DNA from: a virus
Length of the DNA stretch: 37,187 nucleotides
IMG/VR virus record: IMGVR_UViG_3300033553_000838
Coordinates: 1 to 37,187 of that record
Direction: 5' to 3' (one strand)
The notes below the pieces were generated by a model that worked only from the letters and a program-made list of their open reading frames with translations, made no database searches and was not told the DNA's origin. This document shows, piece after piece, positions 7,571 to 14,085 of this stretch; position 1 is the stretch's first letter; every line of letters begins with the position of its first letter. Both the position numbers and the translations under genes were made by a program.

Positions 7571-7939
7571 ATGGCAATCACCTCAGAACTGCCCATATAC
7601 AAAGTGGCCTACGACCTACTCGGCGTCATCACGGATCTGTCTGCAAATATGCGGAGGGATTTCAAGCAAAGCTTAGGCGGCAAATTGCGTGATGAGTGCG
7701 TAGAGATCGTGACGCTCATCTTCCGCGCTAACTGCGCTAGGGAGAAAGCGCCACATCTCGACGCGCTGATCGAGCGGTTGCAGGTTGCCGAGTTGCTGTT
7801 GCGTATATCGCGCGACAAGCTGCTCATCTCGACCAGCCAGTACGCCAAGGCTGTCGCGTTGACCGACAAGGTCGGCAAGCAGGCTGGGGGATGGCGCAAA
7901 TACGCAATGTCGCCCGCTTCGTCAGGGTCAAGGCCATGA
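7571..7939 (+). CDS. avd: DGR accessory variability determinant (Avd)
   Basis: 122-residue, all-helical basic protein in the position and size of Avd (128 aa in the Bordetella phage BPP-1 element). Avd is a pentameric four-helix-bundle protein that binds the reverse transcriptase and the template RNA and is needed for mutagenic cDNA synthesis. Features include 'IYKVAYDLLGVITDLSANM', 'LRDECVEIVTLIFRANCARE', and a helix with 'LERLQVAELLLRISRDKLL'. It belongs to the wider S23 / bAvd helical family. It sits between VR2 and TR/RT, and its stop overlaps an ATG of the reverse transcriptase frame (ATGA). Confidence 0.88.
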   Translation: MAITSELPIYKVAYDLLGVITDLSANMRRDFKQSLGGKLRDECVEIVTLIFRANCAREKAPHLDALIERLQVAELLLRISRDKLLISTSQYAKAVALTDKVGKQAGGWRKYAMSPASSGSRP

Positions 7940-9336
7940 CGACTGTGCGAAAAGTTGATCTGGTCGTGCCGCTGGCCACACAGGCCACCGCCATGCGCAC
8001 CGCAGATACCGCTGGGCTAGATACCCAAGGCAGGTCTGGCGCAGTTTCCTTGCTGACCGTCTATAGCGGTCGCCGAGGCGACGTAGAAAGCACGATACAT
8101 CGCAGCGCGGCTCCGGTTCCGCTTGGAATCAGAACTTCAACAACGGCAACCAGAATTGGAACAACACCAACAACAAGTGCCGCGCTAGAGCCGTCCGCAG
8201 ATGAACAAACGCGCCACCATGCTGAATTCTCTTTTGAAGAGTTGGTACAAGCCTATCTCGACTGTCGCCGCACCAAGCGCAACAGTGCCAGCGCATTGGC
8301 TTTCGAGACGAATCTGGAACGTAACCTATGTCGTCTGAACGATGAACTGCTGGAAGGCCGCTATCAGCCCGGCAAGAGCATCTGCTTCGTCATCACCAGA
8401 CCAAAACTACGTGAAGTATGGGCCGCAGAGTTCCGTGACCGCATCGTGCATCACCTGCTTTACAACCGCATCGCACCTCGCTTCTACGCAGGATTCATCG
8501 CAGATTCATGCGCCTGCATTCCCGGTCGCGGCACACTGTATGGCGCGAAGCGTCTGGAAGCGAAGATCCGCAGCATCACCCAGAATTGGAGCCAGCCCGC
8601 GCATTACCTGAAGCTGGATCTCGCCAACTTCTTCGTTAGCATCGACAAGCGCGTGGTGCGCCAACTGTTGGCCAAGCGTGTAGATGGCTGGTGGCTGCAA
8701 TTGGCCGAGCAGGTGCTGTTCCACGATCCGCGCCAAGACTTCGAGCTGCGCGGCGATCCGGATCTGCTCGCCCGCGTCCCTGCGCATAAGCGCCTTACCA
8801 GCCAGCCAGCGCACCTCGGCCTGCCCATTGGCAACCTGAGCAGCCAGTTCTTCGCCAACGTCTATTTGGACTTGATGGATCAGTTCATCAAGCACGAATT
8901 GCACTGCAAGCACTACATCCGCTACGTCGATGACTTTCTGTTGTTGCATACGTCACCGCAGTGGCTGAACGCCGCGAAGTGGGAGATCGAGGAGTTCCTA
9001 CGCGACAACCTCGGGGCGCGCATCAATCCCAGCAAGACCATCCTGCAACCGATAGAACGCGGTGTGGACTTCGTGGGCCAAGTCGTTAAACCGTGGCGCA
9101 GATATACCCGCCGCCGCACGTTTAACGATGCCTTGAGCCGCGCTGCGCAAATCCCGGCACATGAGTTGTTCGAGACCGCAAACAGCTACTTCGGCCTGCT
9201 GCGCCAATCTACGCATAGCCACCGCGACCGCACGATGCTGGCCAATGTCCTGCGCCATCGCGGCCACTGCATCAACAAGGATTTAACCAAGACGTATAGG
9301 CAATCAACCAAGGGAGGCTCCAATGGCAACCAGTAA
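7936..9336 (+). CDS. DGR reverse transcriptase (frame also reads through the template repeat)
   Basis: 466 residues if started at the ATG overlapping the avd stop. The RT domain begins about residue 98 ('FSFEELVQAYLDCRR'). Catalytic motif A is 'LKLDLANFF' with D228, and the active site is 'YVDD' at 330-333. The 'IGNLSSQ' motif (298-304) is the (I/L/V)GxxxSQ signature that separates DGR enzymes from group II intron RTs. 'FRDRIVHHLLYNRIAPRF' and 'KHYIRYVDDFLLLH' are also typical. There is no ATG or GTG in this frame between 7993 and the RT domain, and a TTG at 8242 would cut into it. So translation either starts upstream (7936 is best by coupling; 7891 and 7993 are alternatives) and reads through TR, or the region has a frameshift. 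Confidence 0.9.
   Translation: MTTVRKVDLVVPLATQATAMRTADTAGLDTQGRSGAVSLLTVYSGRRGDVESTIHRSAAPVPLGIRTSTTATRIGTTPTTSAALEPSADEQTRHHAEFSFEELVQAYLDCRRTKRNSASALAFETNLERNLCRLNDELLEGRYQPGKSICFVITRPKLREVWAAEFRDRIVHHLLYNRIAPRFYAGFIADSCACIPGRGTLYGAKRLEAKIRSITQNWSQPAHYLKLDLANFFVSIDKRVVRQLLAKRVDGWWLQLAEQVLFHDPRQDFELRGDPDLLARVPAHKRLTSQPAHLGLPIGNLSSQFFANVYLDLMDQFIKHELHCKHYIRYVDDFLLLHTSPQWLNAAKWEIEEFLRDNLGARINPSKTILQPIERGVDFVGQVVKPWRRYTRRRTFNDALSRAAQIPAHELFETANSYFGLLRQSTHSHRDRTMLANVLRHRGHCINKDLTKTYRQSTKGGSNGNQ
8103..8200 (+). repeat. DGR template repeat (TR)
   Basis: 98-nt template between avd and the RT domain. In the frame used by the targets it reads QRGSGSAW, then a core with ten Asn codons (AAC/AAT), then KCRARAVR. 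Asn codons are the usual DGR design, because adenine mutation of AAY gives up to 15 residues and never a stop. It contains 29 adenines, 17 of which are changed in at least one VR. It is open in the RT frame as well. A small hairpin (GTCGC/GCGAC, 8069-8082) lies just upstream and may belong to the template RNA. Confidence 0.95.
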
Positions 9337-9640
9337 CCAACTGCTCAACCTATTGTCGCATCACATCGGCAAGGGCAATGGCATCGGCGTCAAAGCGCTG
9401 GCTCAACAACTCAGCGCCAAAGAACGCCACGTGCGCACGCTGATCAGTGAGCTACGTGATGACGGACACGCCATCTGCGGCACGCCAAAGCATGGCTACT
9501 ACGTCGCCTCCACACCTGAAGAGATGACACAGACCTGCGAATTCCTGCGCCGCCGCGCCATGCATAGCTTGGGGCTAGAAGCCAAGCTGCGCCGTATTCC
9601 GCTGCCCGATCTGCTCGGCCAGCTACACCTACCCACTTAA
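9323..9640 (+). CDS. HTH_11-like winged-helix protein
   Basis: 105 residues. The N-terminal part is a clear winged helix: 'QLLNLLSHHIGKGNGIGVKA' leading to 'LAQQLSAKERHVRTLISELR' as helix-turn-helix and 'DGHAICGTPKHGYYVAS' as wing. This pattern (HTH_11) recurs in early regions of Mu-like prophages. GGAGG lies 6 bases before the ATG, and the start overlaps the RT end by 14 bases, so it is likely co-transcribed with the DGR. Regulatory role inferred. Confidence 0.75.
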   Translation: MATSNQLLNLLSHHIGKGNGIGVKALAQQLSAKERHVRTLISELRDDGHAICGTPKHGYYVASTPEEMTQTCEFLRRRAMHSLGLEAKLRRIPLPDLLGQLHLPT

Positions 9641-9652
9641 CGGAGACCAAAG

Positions 9653-9835
9653 ATGACCATCACTTTTGCAACCTATTGGATTCCCCTAGCCATCACGCTC
9701 ATCGGCGTGTTCTGGGCGCTGTTCATCGTCGATGACGGCGGCGGCATGTTCAGCGGCATCGGAAATCTTTTCGCACTCATCCCTGTCAGCGTCATAAGCG
9801 CAATCGCTTGGATCGTCTGGGCAATTTATAAATAA
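9653..9835 (+). CDS. Small two-span membrane protein
   Basis: 60 residues with two hydrophobic segments, about 8-26 ('WIPLAITLIGVFWALFIV') and about 38-58 ('LFALIPVSVISAIAWIVWAI'), joined by a short acidic/glycine turn. GGAG lies 7-8 bases before the ATG. It sits in the early operon before gam. Function unknown. Confidence 0.65.
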   Translation: MTITFATYWIPLAITLIGVFWALFIVDDGGGMFSGIGNLFALIPVSVISAIAWIVWAIYK

Positions 9836-9851
9836 CCAACCGGAGACACAC

Positions 9852-10367
9852 ATGGCACCAAAGACCCGCATCAAAGCAAAAGCCCAAGTAAACATCCCGC
9901 AAACCAAGGATGAGGCCGCACGCGACATCCGCTCCATCGGCGACGCGCAGCGCAACCTGCTGCGCACCACCGCCGAGATGAATGACGCCATCGCCCACAT
10001 CACCGCGACCTACCAGCCCGTGCTGGAGACCATCGGAGACGACCTCAAAAAGCTACAGGAAGGCGTGCAGTTCTACTGCGAAGCCAACCGCGACGAACTG
10101 TGCGGAAAAGGTAAGACCGCCAACCTCGTCACAGGCGAAGTGCAATGGCGTCAACGCCCCCCCAGCGTGCGTGTGACAGGTGCCGAGAGTGTCATCGAGA
10201 CACTGCAACGCCTCGGCTTGAGCCAGTTCGTGCGCGAGAAGCTGGAAGTGAATAAAGAAGCCATCCTCAACGACCCAGACGGCGTGAAGGGCGTGGCAGG
10301 CATCACCGTCGTGACAGGCGTTGAGGATTTTGTGATCACGCCGTTCGAGCAGGAAGTAGCTGCTTAA
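9852..10367 (+). CDS. gam: Host-nuclease inhibitor Gam
   Basis: 171 residues, the length of Mu Gam (174 aa). Gam is a Ku-like protein that dimerises on double-stranded DNA ends and shields them from host exonucleases. Recognisable parts are the early helix 'DEAARDIRSIGDAQRNLLRT', the long coiled-coil helices to about residue 75, 'KTANLVTGEVQWRQRPPSVR' and the C-terminal 'LNDPDGVKGVAGITVVTGVE'. GGAG lies 7-8 bases before the ATG. Position between the accessory early genes and gemA matches Mu. Confidence 0.92.
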   Translation: MAPKTRIKAKAQVNIPQTKDEAARDIRSIGDAQRNLLRTTAEMNDAIAHITATYQPVLETIGDDLKKLQEGVQFYCEANRDELCGKGKTANLVTGEVQWRQRPPSVRVTGAESVIETLQRLGLSQFVREKLEVNKEAILNDPDGVKGVAGITVVTGVEDFVITPFEQEVAA

Positions 10368-10369
10368 CC

Positions 10370-10801
10370 ATGAACCGCTACCCCACCGACCAACGCCGCC
10401 GCGACCTTGCCGCTATCCACGCAGCCAAGCGCGACCTCGCCATGACCGACGATGCCTACCGCGACATCCTGTGGTCGGTGGCGCGCGTGCGGTCGTCTGC
10501 CGATCTGGATCAGGCAGGCCGTAGCAAGGTGCTGGATCACTTCCGCGCCTGCGGTTGGAAGCCCGTGCCAAAGGTTAACGAGTGGGCGTTCATCGACAAA
10601 GCCGCGCCGGATCGCCAGCCCCTGCTGCGCAAGATCTGCATGGTGTGCAAGAGCATGAAGGTGGGCAAGGCATACGCCGAGGGCGCAGGCAAGCGCCAAA
10701 CAGGCGTCGACCGCAAGCTGGAGATGATGGATCAAGGCCAACTGTGGATTCTGGCTGGCGTGCTGGAACACACGAAGAAGAGCAAGGAGCAGGCGAAGTG
10801 A
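10370..10801 (+). CDS. gemA: GemA/gp16 family regulatory protein (DUF1018)
   Basis: 143 residues of the Mu gp16/GemA family (DUF1018). Family hallmarks are 'LAAIHAAKRDLAMTDDAYRD' at the start, then 'LDHFRACGWKP', and the C-terminal 'QLWILAGVLEHTKK'. In Mu, GemA is a late-early protein reported to alter host gene expression and DNA topology. It starts 2 bases after the gam stop and ends overlapping the Mor start (GTGA). Confidence 0.9.
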   Translation: MNRYPTDQRRRDLAAIHAAKRDLAMTDDAYRDILWSVARVRSSADLDQAGRSKVLDHFRACGWKPVPKVNEWAFIDKAAPDRQPLLRKICMVCKSMKVGKAYAEGAGKRQTGVDRKLEMMDQGQLWILAGVLEHTKKSKEQAK

Positions 10802-11214
10802 AGCCCGAAACCGTCAAGGCCAATCAATTGACCGTCACCCCAGTCAACTTGCTCGAAGTGGTTGAGATCATCGGCGAAGCGGCAGCGTTAAAACTGGTCG
10901 AGCGTTACGGCGGCACCACCCCGCGCCTGCCCGCCATCCGCAACATCACACCCGATCACCCGCTGGCTCAATGTATCGGCATCGAAGCGCTCACCGAGTT
11001 AGTAAAGAATACTGGCGGCGGACGTTGGCTGTATGTTGCCCGCTGCGCGCGCGGCCTGCGCGAAGCGCGTAATCGCGAGATCGTGCGGCTCTACAGCCCG
11101 CCCAACAACATCCCAGTGCCAGTGCTGGCTAGACGCTTCAATCTTAGTGATCGGCAGGTGTGGACTATCCTCGGCAGTACCGTGGAGGATGACAGGCAGA
11201 CGGGGTTGTTTTAA
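10798..11214 (+). CDS. mor: Mor/C-family transcription activator
   Basis: 138 residues, GTG start at 10798 with AAGGAG 9 bases upstream, overlapping the gemA stop. It belongs to the Mor/C family (Mu Mor is 129 aa): an N-terminal dimerisation region ('LLEVVEIIGEAAALKLVERY'), the conserved 'YGG...RLPAI' strand, and the C-terminal helix-turn-helix 'VPVLARRFNLSDRQVWTIL'. In Mu, Mor activates the middle promoter and C the late promoters. No second family member is visible here, so this one may do both jobs. The dyads at 11995 and 19874 are candidate binding sites. Confidence 0.88.
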   Translation: MKPETVKANQLTVTPVNLLEVVEIIGEAAALKLVERYGGTTPRLPAIRNITPDHPLAQCIGIEALTELVKNTGGGRWLYVARCARGLREARNREIVRLYSPPNNIPVPVLARRFNLSDRQVWTILGSTVEDDRQTGLF

Positions 11215-11244
11215 GGTGCGGGCTGTAGGCACAAGGAGAGAGTC

Positions 11245-11544
11245 ATGGGAAAAAGGCTCAGCGAAGAGGAAAACTATCAGCTTCGCAAAAAGCATTCTGA
11301 TGAGCAACGCAAGCGGATCATGTTGTCAGTGGACACGTTCCCGTACTTAATGCTTGATGTGGCGGACCCTAGAAGAGCAAAACCTGAATGCTGCGCAATG
11401 GATGGAAAAGCTCTTCGTTACGACCACCCATATTGGACTGATCACTATCCACCGTGTACAAAGACTTGTTTGTGTGGAGTGATCCAATACAGCGAGAAAA
11501 TGCTGTTGAAACACGGAATCCCTATTGTTGATGGTGGCAATTAA
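11245..11544 (+). CDS. Stand-alone MuF-like domain protein
   Basis: 99 residues, AAGGAG about 8 bases before the ATG. It matches the middle of the phage's own MuF protein. Here 'TFPYLMLDV...DGKALRYDHPYW...C-L-C-GVIQYS' aligns with 'TFPYLQYDA...DGMVLPVDDPFW...C-K-C-RVIQMS' in the same order and spacing, including the Cys-x-Cys pair and the final Gly. It has none of the MuF N-terminal region or the C-terminal nuclease-like domain. The DNA is more AT-rich than its neighbours. It lies between mor and the lysis genes, where phages often carry cargo genes. Function unknown; possible origins are a mini-paralogue or a captured fragment. Confidence 0.7.
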   Translation: MGKRLSEEENYQLRKKHSDEQRKRIMLSVDTFPYLMLDVADPRRAKPECCAMDGKALRYDHPYWTDHYPPCTKTCLCGVIQYSEKMLLKHGIPIVDGGN

Positions 11545-11579
11545 TGAAGATAATGTGCACCCACATGAAGGAGTTAACC

Positions 11580-11942
11580 ATGAAAGCCATTGCCTTTGTT
11601 TTAACCATGCTGATCGCAACCAGCGCCCATGCTGGCATAACTGAGGATCTGTGCACCTTGGCAAAAGCAGAAACTCACGGATTCCGCTGCAAGGTGAATC
11701 ACGGTGACGATTCACATACGCTGCTCATTAAGAAGGATGTGCGCGAGTCCGACACGGAAGAGAAGAAAGCCAATGCCAGAGTGCGCATGGCCGACGTGAT
11801 TGAGAGTCACTTCCGTACTGGTGGCGATCTTGTGTTGATCCGTTTCACTGGGATCGATGGAAAGCTTTACGAGAGATCCTGTATCAAGATCAAGAATACA
11901 TACAAACCATCTTGCTACGACGCAGTGCGCATTAAAGAATAA
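11580..11942 (+). CDS. Small secreted (periplasmic) protein
   Basis: 120 residues with a clear Sec signal peptide at 1-18 ('MKAIAFVLTMLIATSAHA', cleavage after AHA). The mature part is about 102 residues, rich in charged residues, with four cysteines (DLCTL, FRCKV, RSCIK, PSCYD) that could form two disulphides in the periplasm. GAAGGAG lies before the ATG at 11580; an in-frame upstream ATG at 11544 would destroy the signal peptide. AT-rich compared with flanking phage genes and placed just before a terminator, so it looks like a cargo gene (moron). No family recognised. Confidence 0.7.
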   Translation: MKAIAFVLTMLIATSAHAGITEDLCTLAKAETHGFRCKVNHGDDSHTLLIKKDVRESDTEEKKANARVRMADVIESHFRTGGDLVLIRFTGIDGKLYERSCIKIKNTYKPSCYDAVRIKE

Positions 11943-11964
11943 CCCGCCCTAGCACCCCCTCCAA

Positions 11965-11993
11965 GCCCCGCCCTTCGCGGGGCTTTCTCTTTG
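11965..11993 (+). terminator. Rho-independent terminator after the middle genes
   Basis: Perfect 7-bp GC stem GCCCCGC/GCGGGGC (11965-11971 with 11977-11983), extended by A-T pairs, loop CCTTC, followed by TTTCTCTTT. It closes the transcript carrying mor and the two cargo genes just before the lysis-block dyad. Confidence 0.85.
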
Positions 11994-11994
11994 C

Positions 11995-12010
11995 ACTGAA
12001 GCGCTTCAGT
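11995..12010 (+). promoter_or_regulatory. Dyad operator candidate of the lysis block (copy 1)
   Basis: Perfect inverted repeat ACTGAAG-CG-CTTCAGT, part of an 18-bp palindrome when the flanking C and G are counted. It lies between a terminator and the first lysis gene. The same dyad (centre CC) occurs at 19874 before the protease/scaffold gene, followed in both by RTCGCC. An ATG lies exactly 28 bases after the dyad, and a second ATG 9 bases further on, at both sites. Likely binding site of a late activator, the Mor-like protein being the obvious candidate. The -10 box is not clear; TAATCA at 12034 is the best match. Confidence 0.6.
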
Positions 12011-12017
12011 GTCGCCC

Positions 12018-12037
12018 ATTACGCGCGCGCGCGTAAT
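12018..12037 (+). repeat. 20-bp alternating GC palindrome
   Basis: Perfect 20-bp palindrome ATTACGCGCGCGCGCGTAAT, 7 bases after dyad copy 1 and ending just before the start-codon area of the first lysis gene. A long alternating CG run can adopt unusual DNA forms or fold in RNA. It is not repeated at the second dyad. Confidence 0.75.
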
Positions 12038-12047
12038 CATGCGCGAC

Positions 12048-12215
12048 ATGGACAACACATCACCAAACACCTGCGGCACTTGCGCCATCTGGACGCGACA
12101 TGACGACAAGCGCATGCCTCAACATGGGCAGTGCGCTAAGAAGTCTGGGGGCTACTACACGCACCAGGGCAATGCCTGCTCGTTCAATCCGATCTTGTGG
12201 AAGAAGAAGCCATGA
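12048..12215 (+). CDS. Small Cys-rich protein at head of lysis block
   Basis: 55 residues (58 if started at the in-frame ATG at 12039). Four cysteines in 'NTCGTCAIWTRHDD', 'HGQCAKK' and 'GNACSF' suggest a small zinc-binding fold. No Shine-Dalgarno sequence is visible before either ATG. Both ATGs are at the same distances from the upstream dyad as the two ATGs of the protease gene. The stop overlaps the endolysin start (ATGA). Function unknown. Confidence 0.6.
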   Translation: MDNTSPNTCGTCAIWTRHDDKRMPQHGQCAKKSGGYYTHQGNACSFNPILWKKKP

Positions 12216-12724
12216 GGAAGATCGACCGCATCGTTATCCATTGTTCCGATACACCGAACGGTAGGACGCTCTTCACTGGCAAGCCGAGCGATCGCAACTA
12301 CATCACGCCGGTGATGGAGATCGACAGTTGGCACAAGGCACGTGGCTTCAAACGCCTGCCTAACTGGCGCTCACGCCAGAACCCCGGCCTTTCATCCATC
12401 GGTTATCACTACGTGGTTTACACGCGCGGGTTCGTTGAGACGGGTCGCCACGTCGATGAGATCGGCGCGCATGCGAAAGGCTACAACGCCACGAGTATCG
12501 GCATCTGTGTGATCGGTCGCGATCAATTCACGCCGCAGCAATGGGCCGCGCTCGATCATCTGGTCGATTCACTGCGCGAGATCTATCCGCTGGCCAAGGT
12601 GGTCGGCCACGGCTCACTCAACAAGCACAAGACCTGCCCCAACTTCGATGTGGCTGCATGGCTCGATAGCGGCCTGCCTGATGCCAACAAGATATTCAAC
12701 CCTGAACCAGGAGCGATTGCATGA
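12212..12724 (+). CDS. Endolysin, N-acetylmuramoyl-L-alanine amidase
   Basis: 170 residues of the Amidase_2 / T7-lysozyme (PGRP) family, which cuts the bond between N-acetylmuramic acid and the peptide stem. Zinc ligands are H10 ('IVIHCSDTP'), the His in 'VVGHGSLNKHKTCPNFD' and the Cys in its 'KTCPNFD' end; the catalytic Tyr is in 'SIGYHYVVY' and the Lys in 'KHKTC'. No signal peptide, so release depends on the neighbouring holin. ATG 12212 overlaps the previous stop; an upstream GTG at 12197 is in frame but less likely. Confidence 0.92.
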   Translation: MRKIDRIVIHCSDTPNGRTLFTGKPSDRNYITPVMEIDSWHKARGFKRLPNWRSRQNPGLSSIGYHYVVYTRGFVETGRHVDEIGAHAKGYNATSIGICVIGRDQFTPQQWAALDHLVDSLREIYPLAKVVGHGSLNKHKTCPNFDVAAWLDSGLPDANKIFNPEPGAIA

Positions 12725-12960
12725 ACACCACCGTCACCCCCGTCGTCGTCGATCCCAAGCCTTGGTGGATGTCCAAGACTATCTGGCTCAACCTAGTCAG
12801 CGCCGTGCTGTTGGCGCTGGAGCTGAAGTTCGACCTGCTGCAACCCTATCTGCCGGGCAGTGTGTACGCATGGTTCGCCGTGTTCCTGTCGGTCGCCAAT
12901 CCAGTGCTGCGCATCATCACCGCATCGCCCATCACGTTCGGTTTCACTAAGAGCGAATGA
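12721..12960 (+). CDS. Holin-like membrane protein
   Basis: 79 residues with two hydrophobic segments, about 20-37 ('KTIWLNLVSAVLLALELKF') and about 45-66 ('LPGSVYAWFAVFLSVANPVL'), and a short charged C-terminus. It sits between endolysin and spanin genes, joined by ATGA overlaps at both ends. Size, topology and place fit a holin releasing the amidase. No specific holin family recognised. Confidence 0.75.
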   Translation: MNTTVTPVVVDPKPWWMSKTIWLNLVSAVLLALELKFDLLQPYLPGSVYAWFAVFLSVANPVLRIITASPITFGFTKSE

Positions 12961-13466
12961 GCAACTTATTCAATCCCGGCTTCTGGCTCGTGGCGCTGTT
13001 GCTGGCGCTGGGCTTATTTGGTGCGGGCTATTCATCGGGGAACAAACATGCGAACACGCAATGCATCGCCAATCAGGTCGTCGCGCAAGACGCTGCGCAA
13101 GTCGAAATCGCCACAACAAACACGAAGCGTGAGGCTGTCGCAAGCAGTCGCGAACTATCAAGAGGTCGTATCGGCGCAACGTATGCGCAAATTGGAAAAG
13201 CCGCGCAGCAATTGGAAGTGGAAATGGCTGCAAGTGCTGTTGGTGCTGTTGGTTGTGGCCTTGATGCTAACGGGATGCGCCTCTGGAATGCCGCCAATCG
13301 CGGAGCAACCGAGGCGGTGCGCAGCGAGCCTGACTACTCCATGCCCACTGCCCCCGCCGCTATCGAATGGCTCGGATCACGCGATGCTGCAGAACCATAT
13401 CGAGTCGATGGAGCTGTACGCGCAGTGCCGCGATCAGCTGGCGAAGTTGGTGGAGTGCTCAAGTGA
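12957..13466 (+). CDS. Rz-like inner-membrane spanin (i-spanin)
   Basis: 169 residues. N-terminal membrane anchor about 8-26 ('GFWLVALLLALGLFGAGYSS') with most of the protein outside, and a helical region 'AQVEIATTNTKREAVASSRE' as expected for the periplasmic coiled coil. Assignment rests mainly on the embedded lipoprotein gene in another frame and on the gene order endolysin-holin-spanin. Its role would be fusing inner and outer membranes in the last step of lysis. Confidence 0.75.
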   Translation: MSNLFNPGFWLVALLLALGLFGAGYSSGNKHANTQCIANQVVAQDAAQVEIATTNTKREAVASSRELSRGRIGATYAQIGKAAQQLEVEMAASAVGAVGCGLDANGMRLWNAANRGATEAVRSEPDYSMPTAPAAIEWLGSRDAAEPYRVDGAVRAVPRSAGEVGGVLK

Positions 13467-13527
13467 AACCGGAAGACCAAGCGCAAGAACTGGAGCTGAT
13501 GGAATGGGAAGCGCACCAAGAGATTAG
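13183..13527 (+). CDS. Rz1-like outer-membrane lipoprotein spanin (o-spanin), embedded in another frame
   Basis: 114 residues, read one frame over from the i-spanin gene it lies in, running 61 bases beyond its stop. It has a basic N-terminus, a hydrophobic core ('WLQVLLVLLVVALMLTGC') and a lipobox LTGC with the lipid-modified Cys at 32. A proline-rich stretch follows ('PCPLPPPLSNG'), which is typical of Rz1. Embedded o-spanins are known from lambda and many others. The exact C-terminus is less certain because it overlaps the next gene. Confidence 0.75.
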   Translation: MRKLEKPRSNWKWKWLQVLLVLLVVALMLTGCASGMPPIAEQPRRCAASLTTPCPLPPPLSNGSDHAMLQNHIESMELYAQCRDQLAKLVECSSETGRPSARTGADGMGSAPRD

Positions 13528-13690
13528 AGGCTTGCCGGAGCCAGATGTCATTCCGGCGACACATTGCCGCGACATTGATTGCGGCGAAGAGATACCGGAA
13601 GCGCGCCGCGAGGCGTATCCGCGAGTGCGGTTTTGTGTGGCGTGTCAGGCACGCCGGGATAAAGCGAGAGGTGGTTTATGTTGCAAATAG
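13463..13690 (+). CDS. TraR/DksA-type C4 zinc finger protein
   Basis: 75 residues, GTG start at 13463 overlapping the i-spanin stop with GGAG 7-10 bases upstream. The zinc finger is 'HCRDIDCGEEIP' plus 'RFCVACQARRD', the CxxxxC..CxxC form of the TraR/DksA phage family. 'EARREAYPRVRFCVACQ' is the common family signature. Related proteins bind RNA polymerase in the secondary channel and alter promoter use. Common in lysis-to-head regions of Mu-like phages. Confidence 0.8.
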   Translation: MKPEDQAQELELMEWEAHQEIRGLPEPDVIPATHCRDIDCGEEIPEARREAYPRVRFCVACQARRDKARGGLCCK

Positions 13691-14085
13691 AAATCTGGCA
13701 GTTGGTGGGTTCGCTGGCGGCGATTGTGGTGACCTTTGCCACCATGATTTGGGCGTTCGGCAAGATGCTGGCGGGGCAGTTCAAAGATAGCTTGGATGCG
13801 CGCTTTGCCACCCAAGATGAGCTGCGCAAACAGCGCGAGCATGCGATGGATGAACGCTTCCGCCGTATGGAAGAAGACCTTGAAGGCAAAGCGCCGCACT
13901 ACAACGAGCGCATATCCTACCTTGAGGCCAACGCCAAAAAATCCCCCACGCATGATGATCTAGCGGGGCTTCACGAAAAGATTAACGGTGTCAGCAATGA
14001 AATCAGCGAACTGACTGGCGCGTTCAGTGGCGTGAAGACATTGCTTGAAACCCTGCATCGTCACCTGTTAAACGGGGGTAAATGA
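13678..14085 (+). CDS. Mu gp25-like protein (DUF2730), membrane-anchored coiled coil
   Basis: 135 residues: N-terminal transmembrane helix about 6-28 ('IWQLVGSLAAIVVTFATMIW') followed by long charged helices with heptad-like pattern ('DELRKQREHAMDERFRRMEE', then 'LEANAK'). This is the DUF2730 layout found in Mu-like phages at this place. GAGAGG lies before the ATG, and the start overlaps the zinc finger gene by 13 bases. Role unknown; an anchored coiled coil close to lysis genes. Confidence 0.75.
   Translation: MLQIEIWQLVGSLAAIVVTFATMIWAFGKMLAGQFKDSLDARFATQDELRKQREHAMDERFRRMEEDLEGKAPHYNERISYLEANAKKSPTHDDLAGLHEKINGVSNEISELTGAFSGVKTLLETLHRHLLNGGK

Noticed and set aside
8201-8245. ATG right after TR as start of the reverse transcriptase
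   Set aside because: It is not in the RT frame; reading from it gives an unrelated peptide. Kept only as part of the possible frameshift explanation.
10582-10797. Longer form of the Mor protein starting at 10582
   Set aside because: This part is the gemA gene read in another frame; the GTG at 10798 has a good ribosome binding site and gives the normal Mor length.
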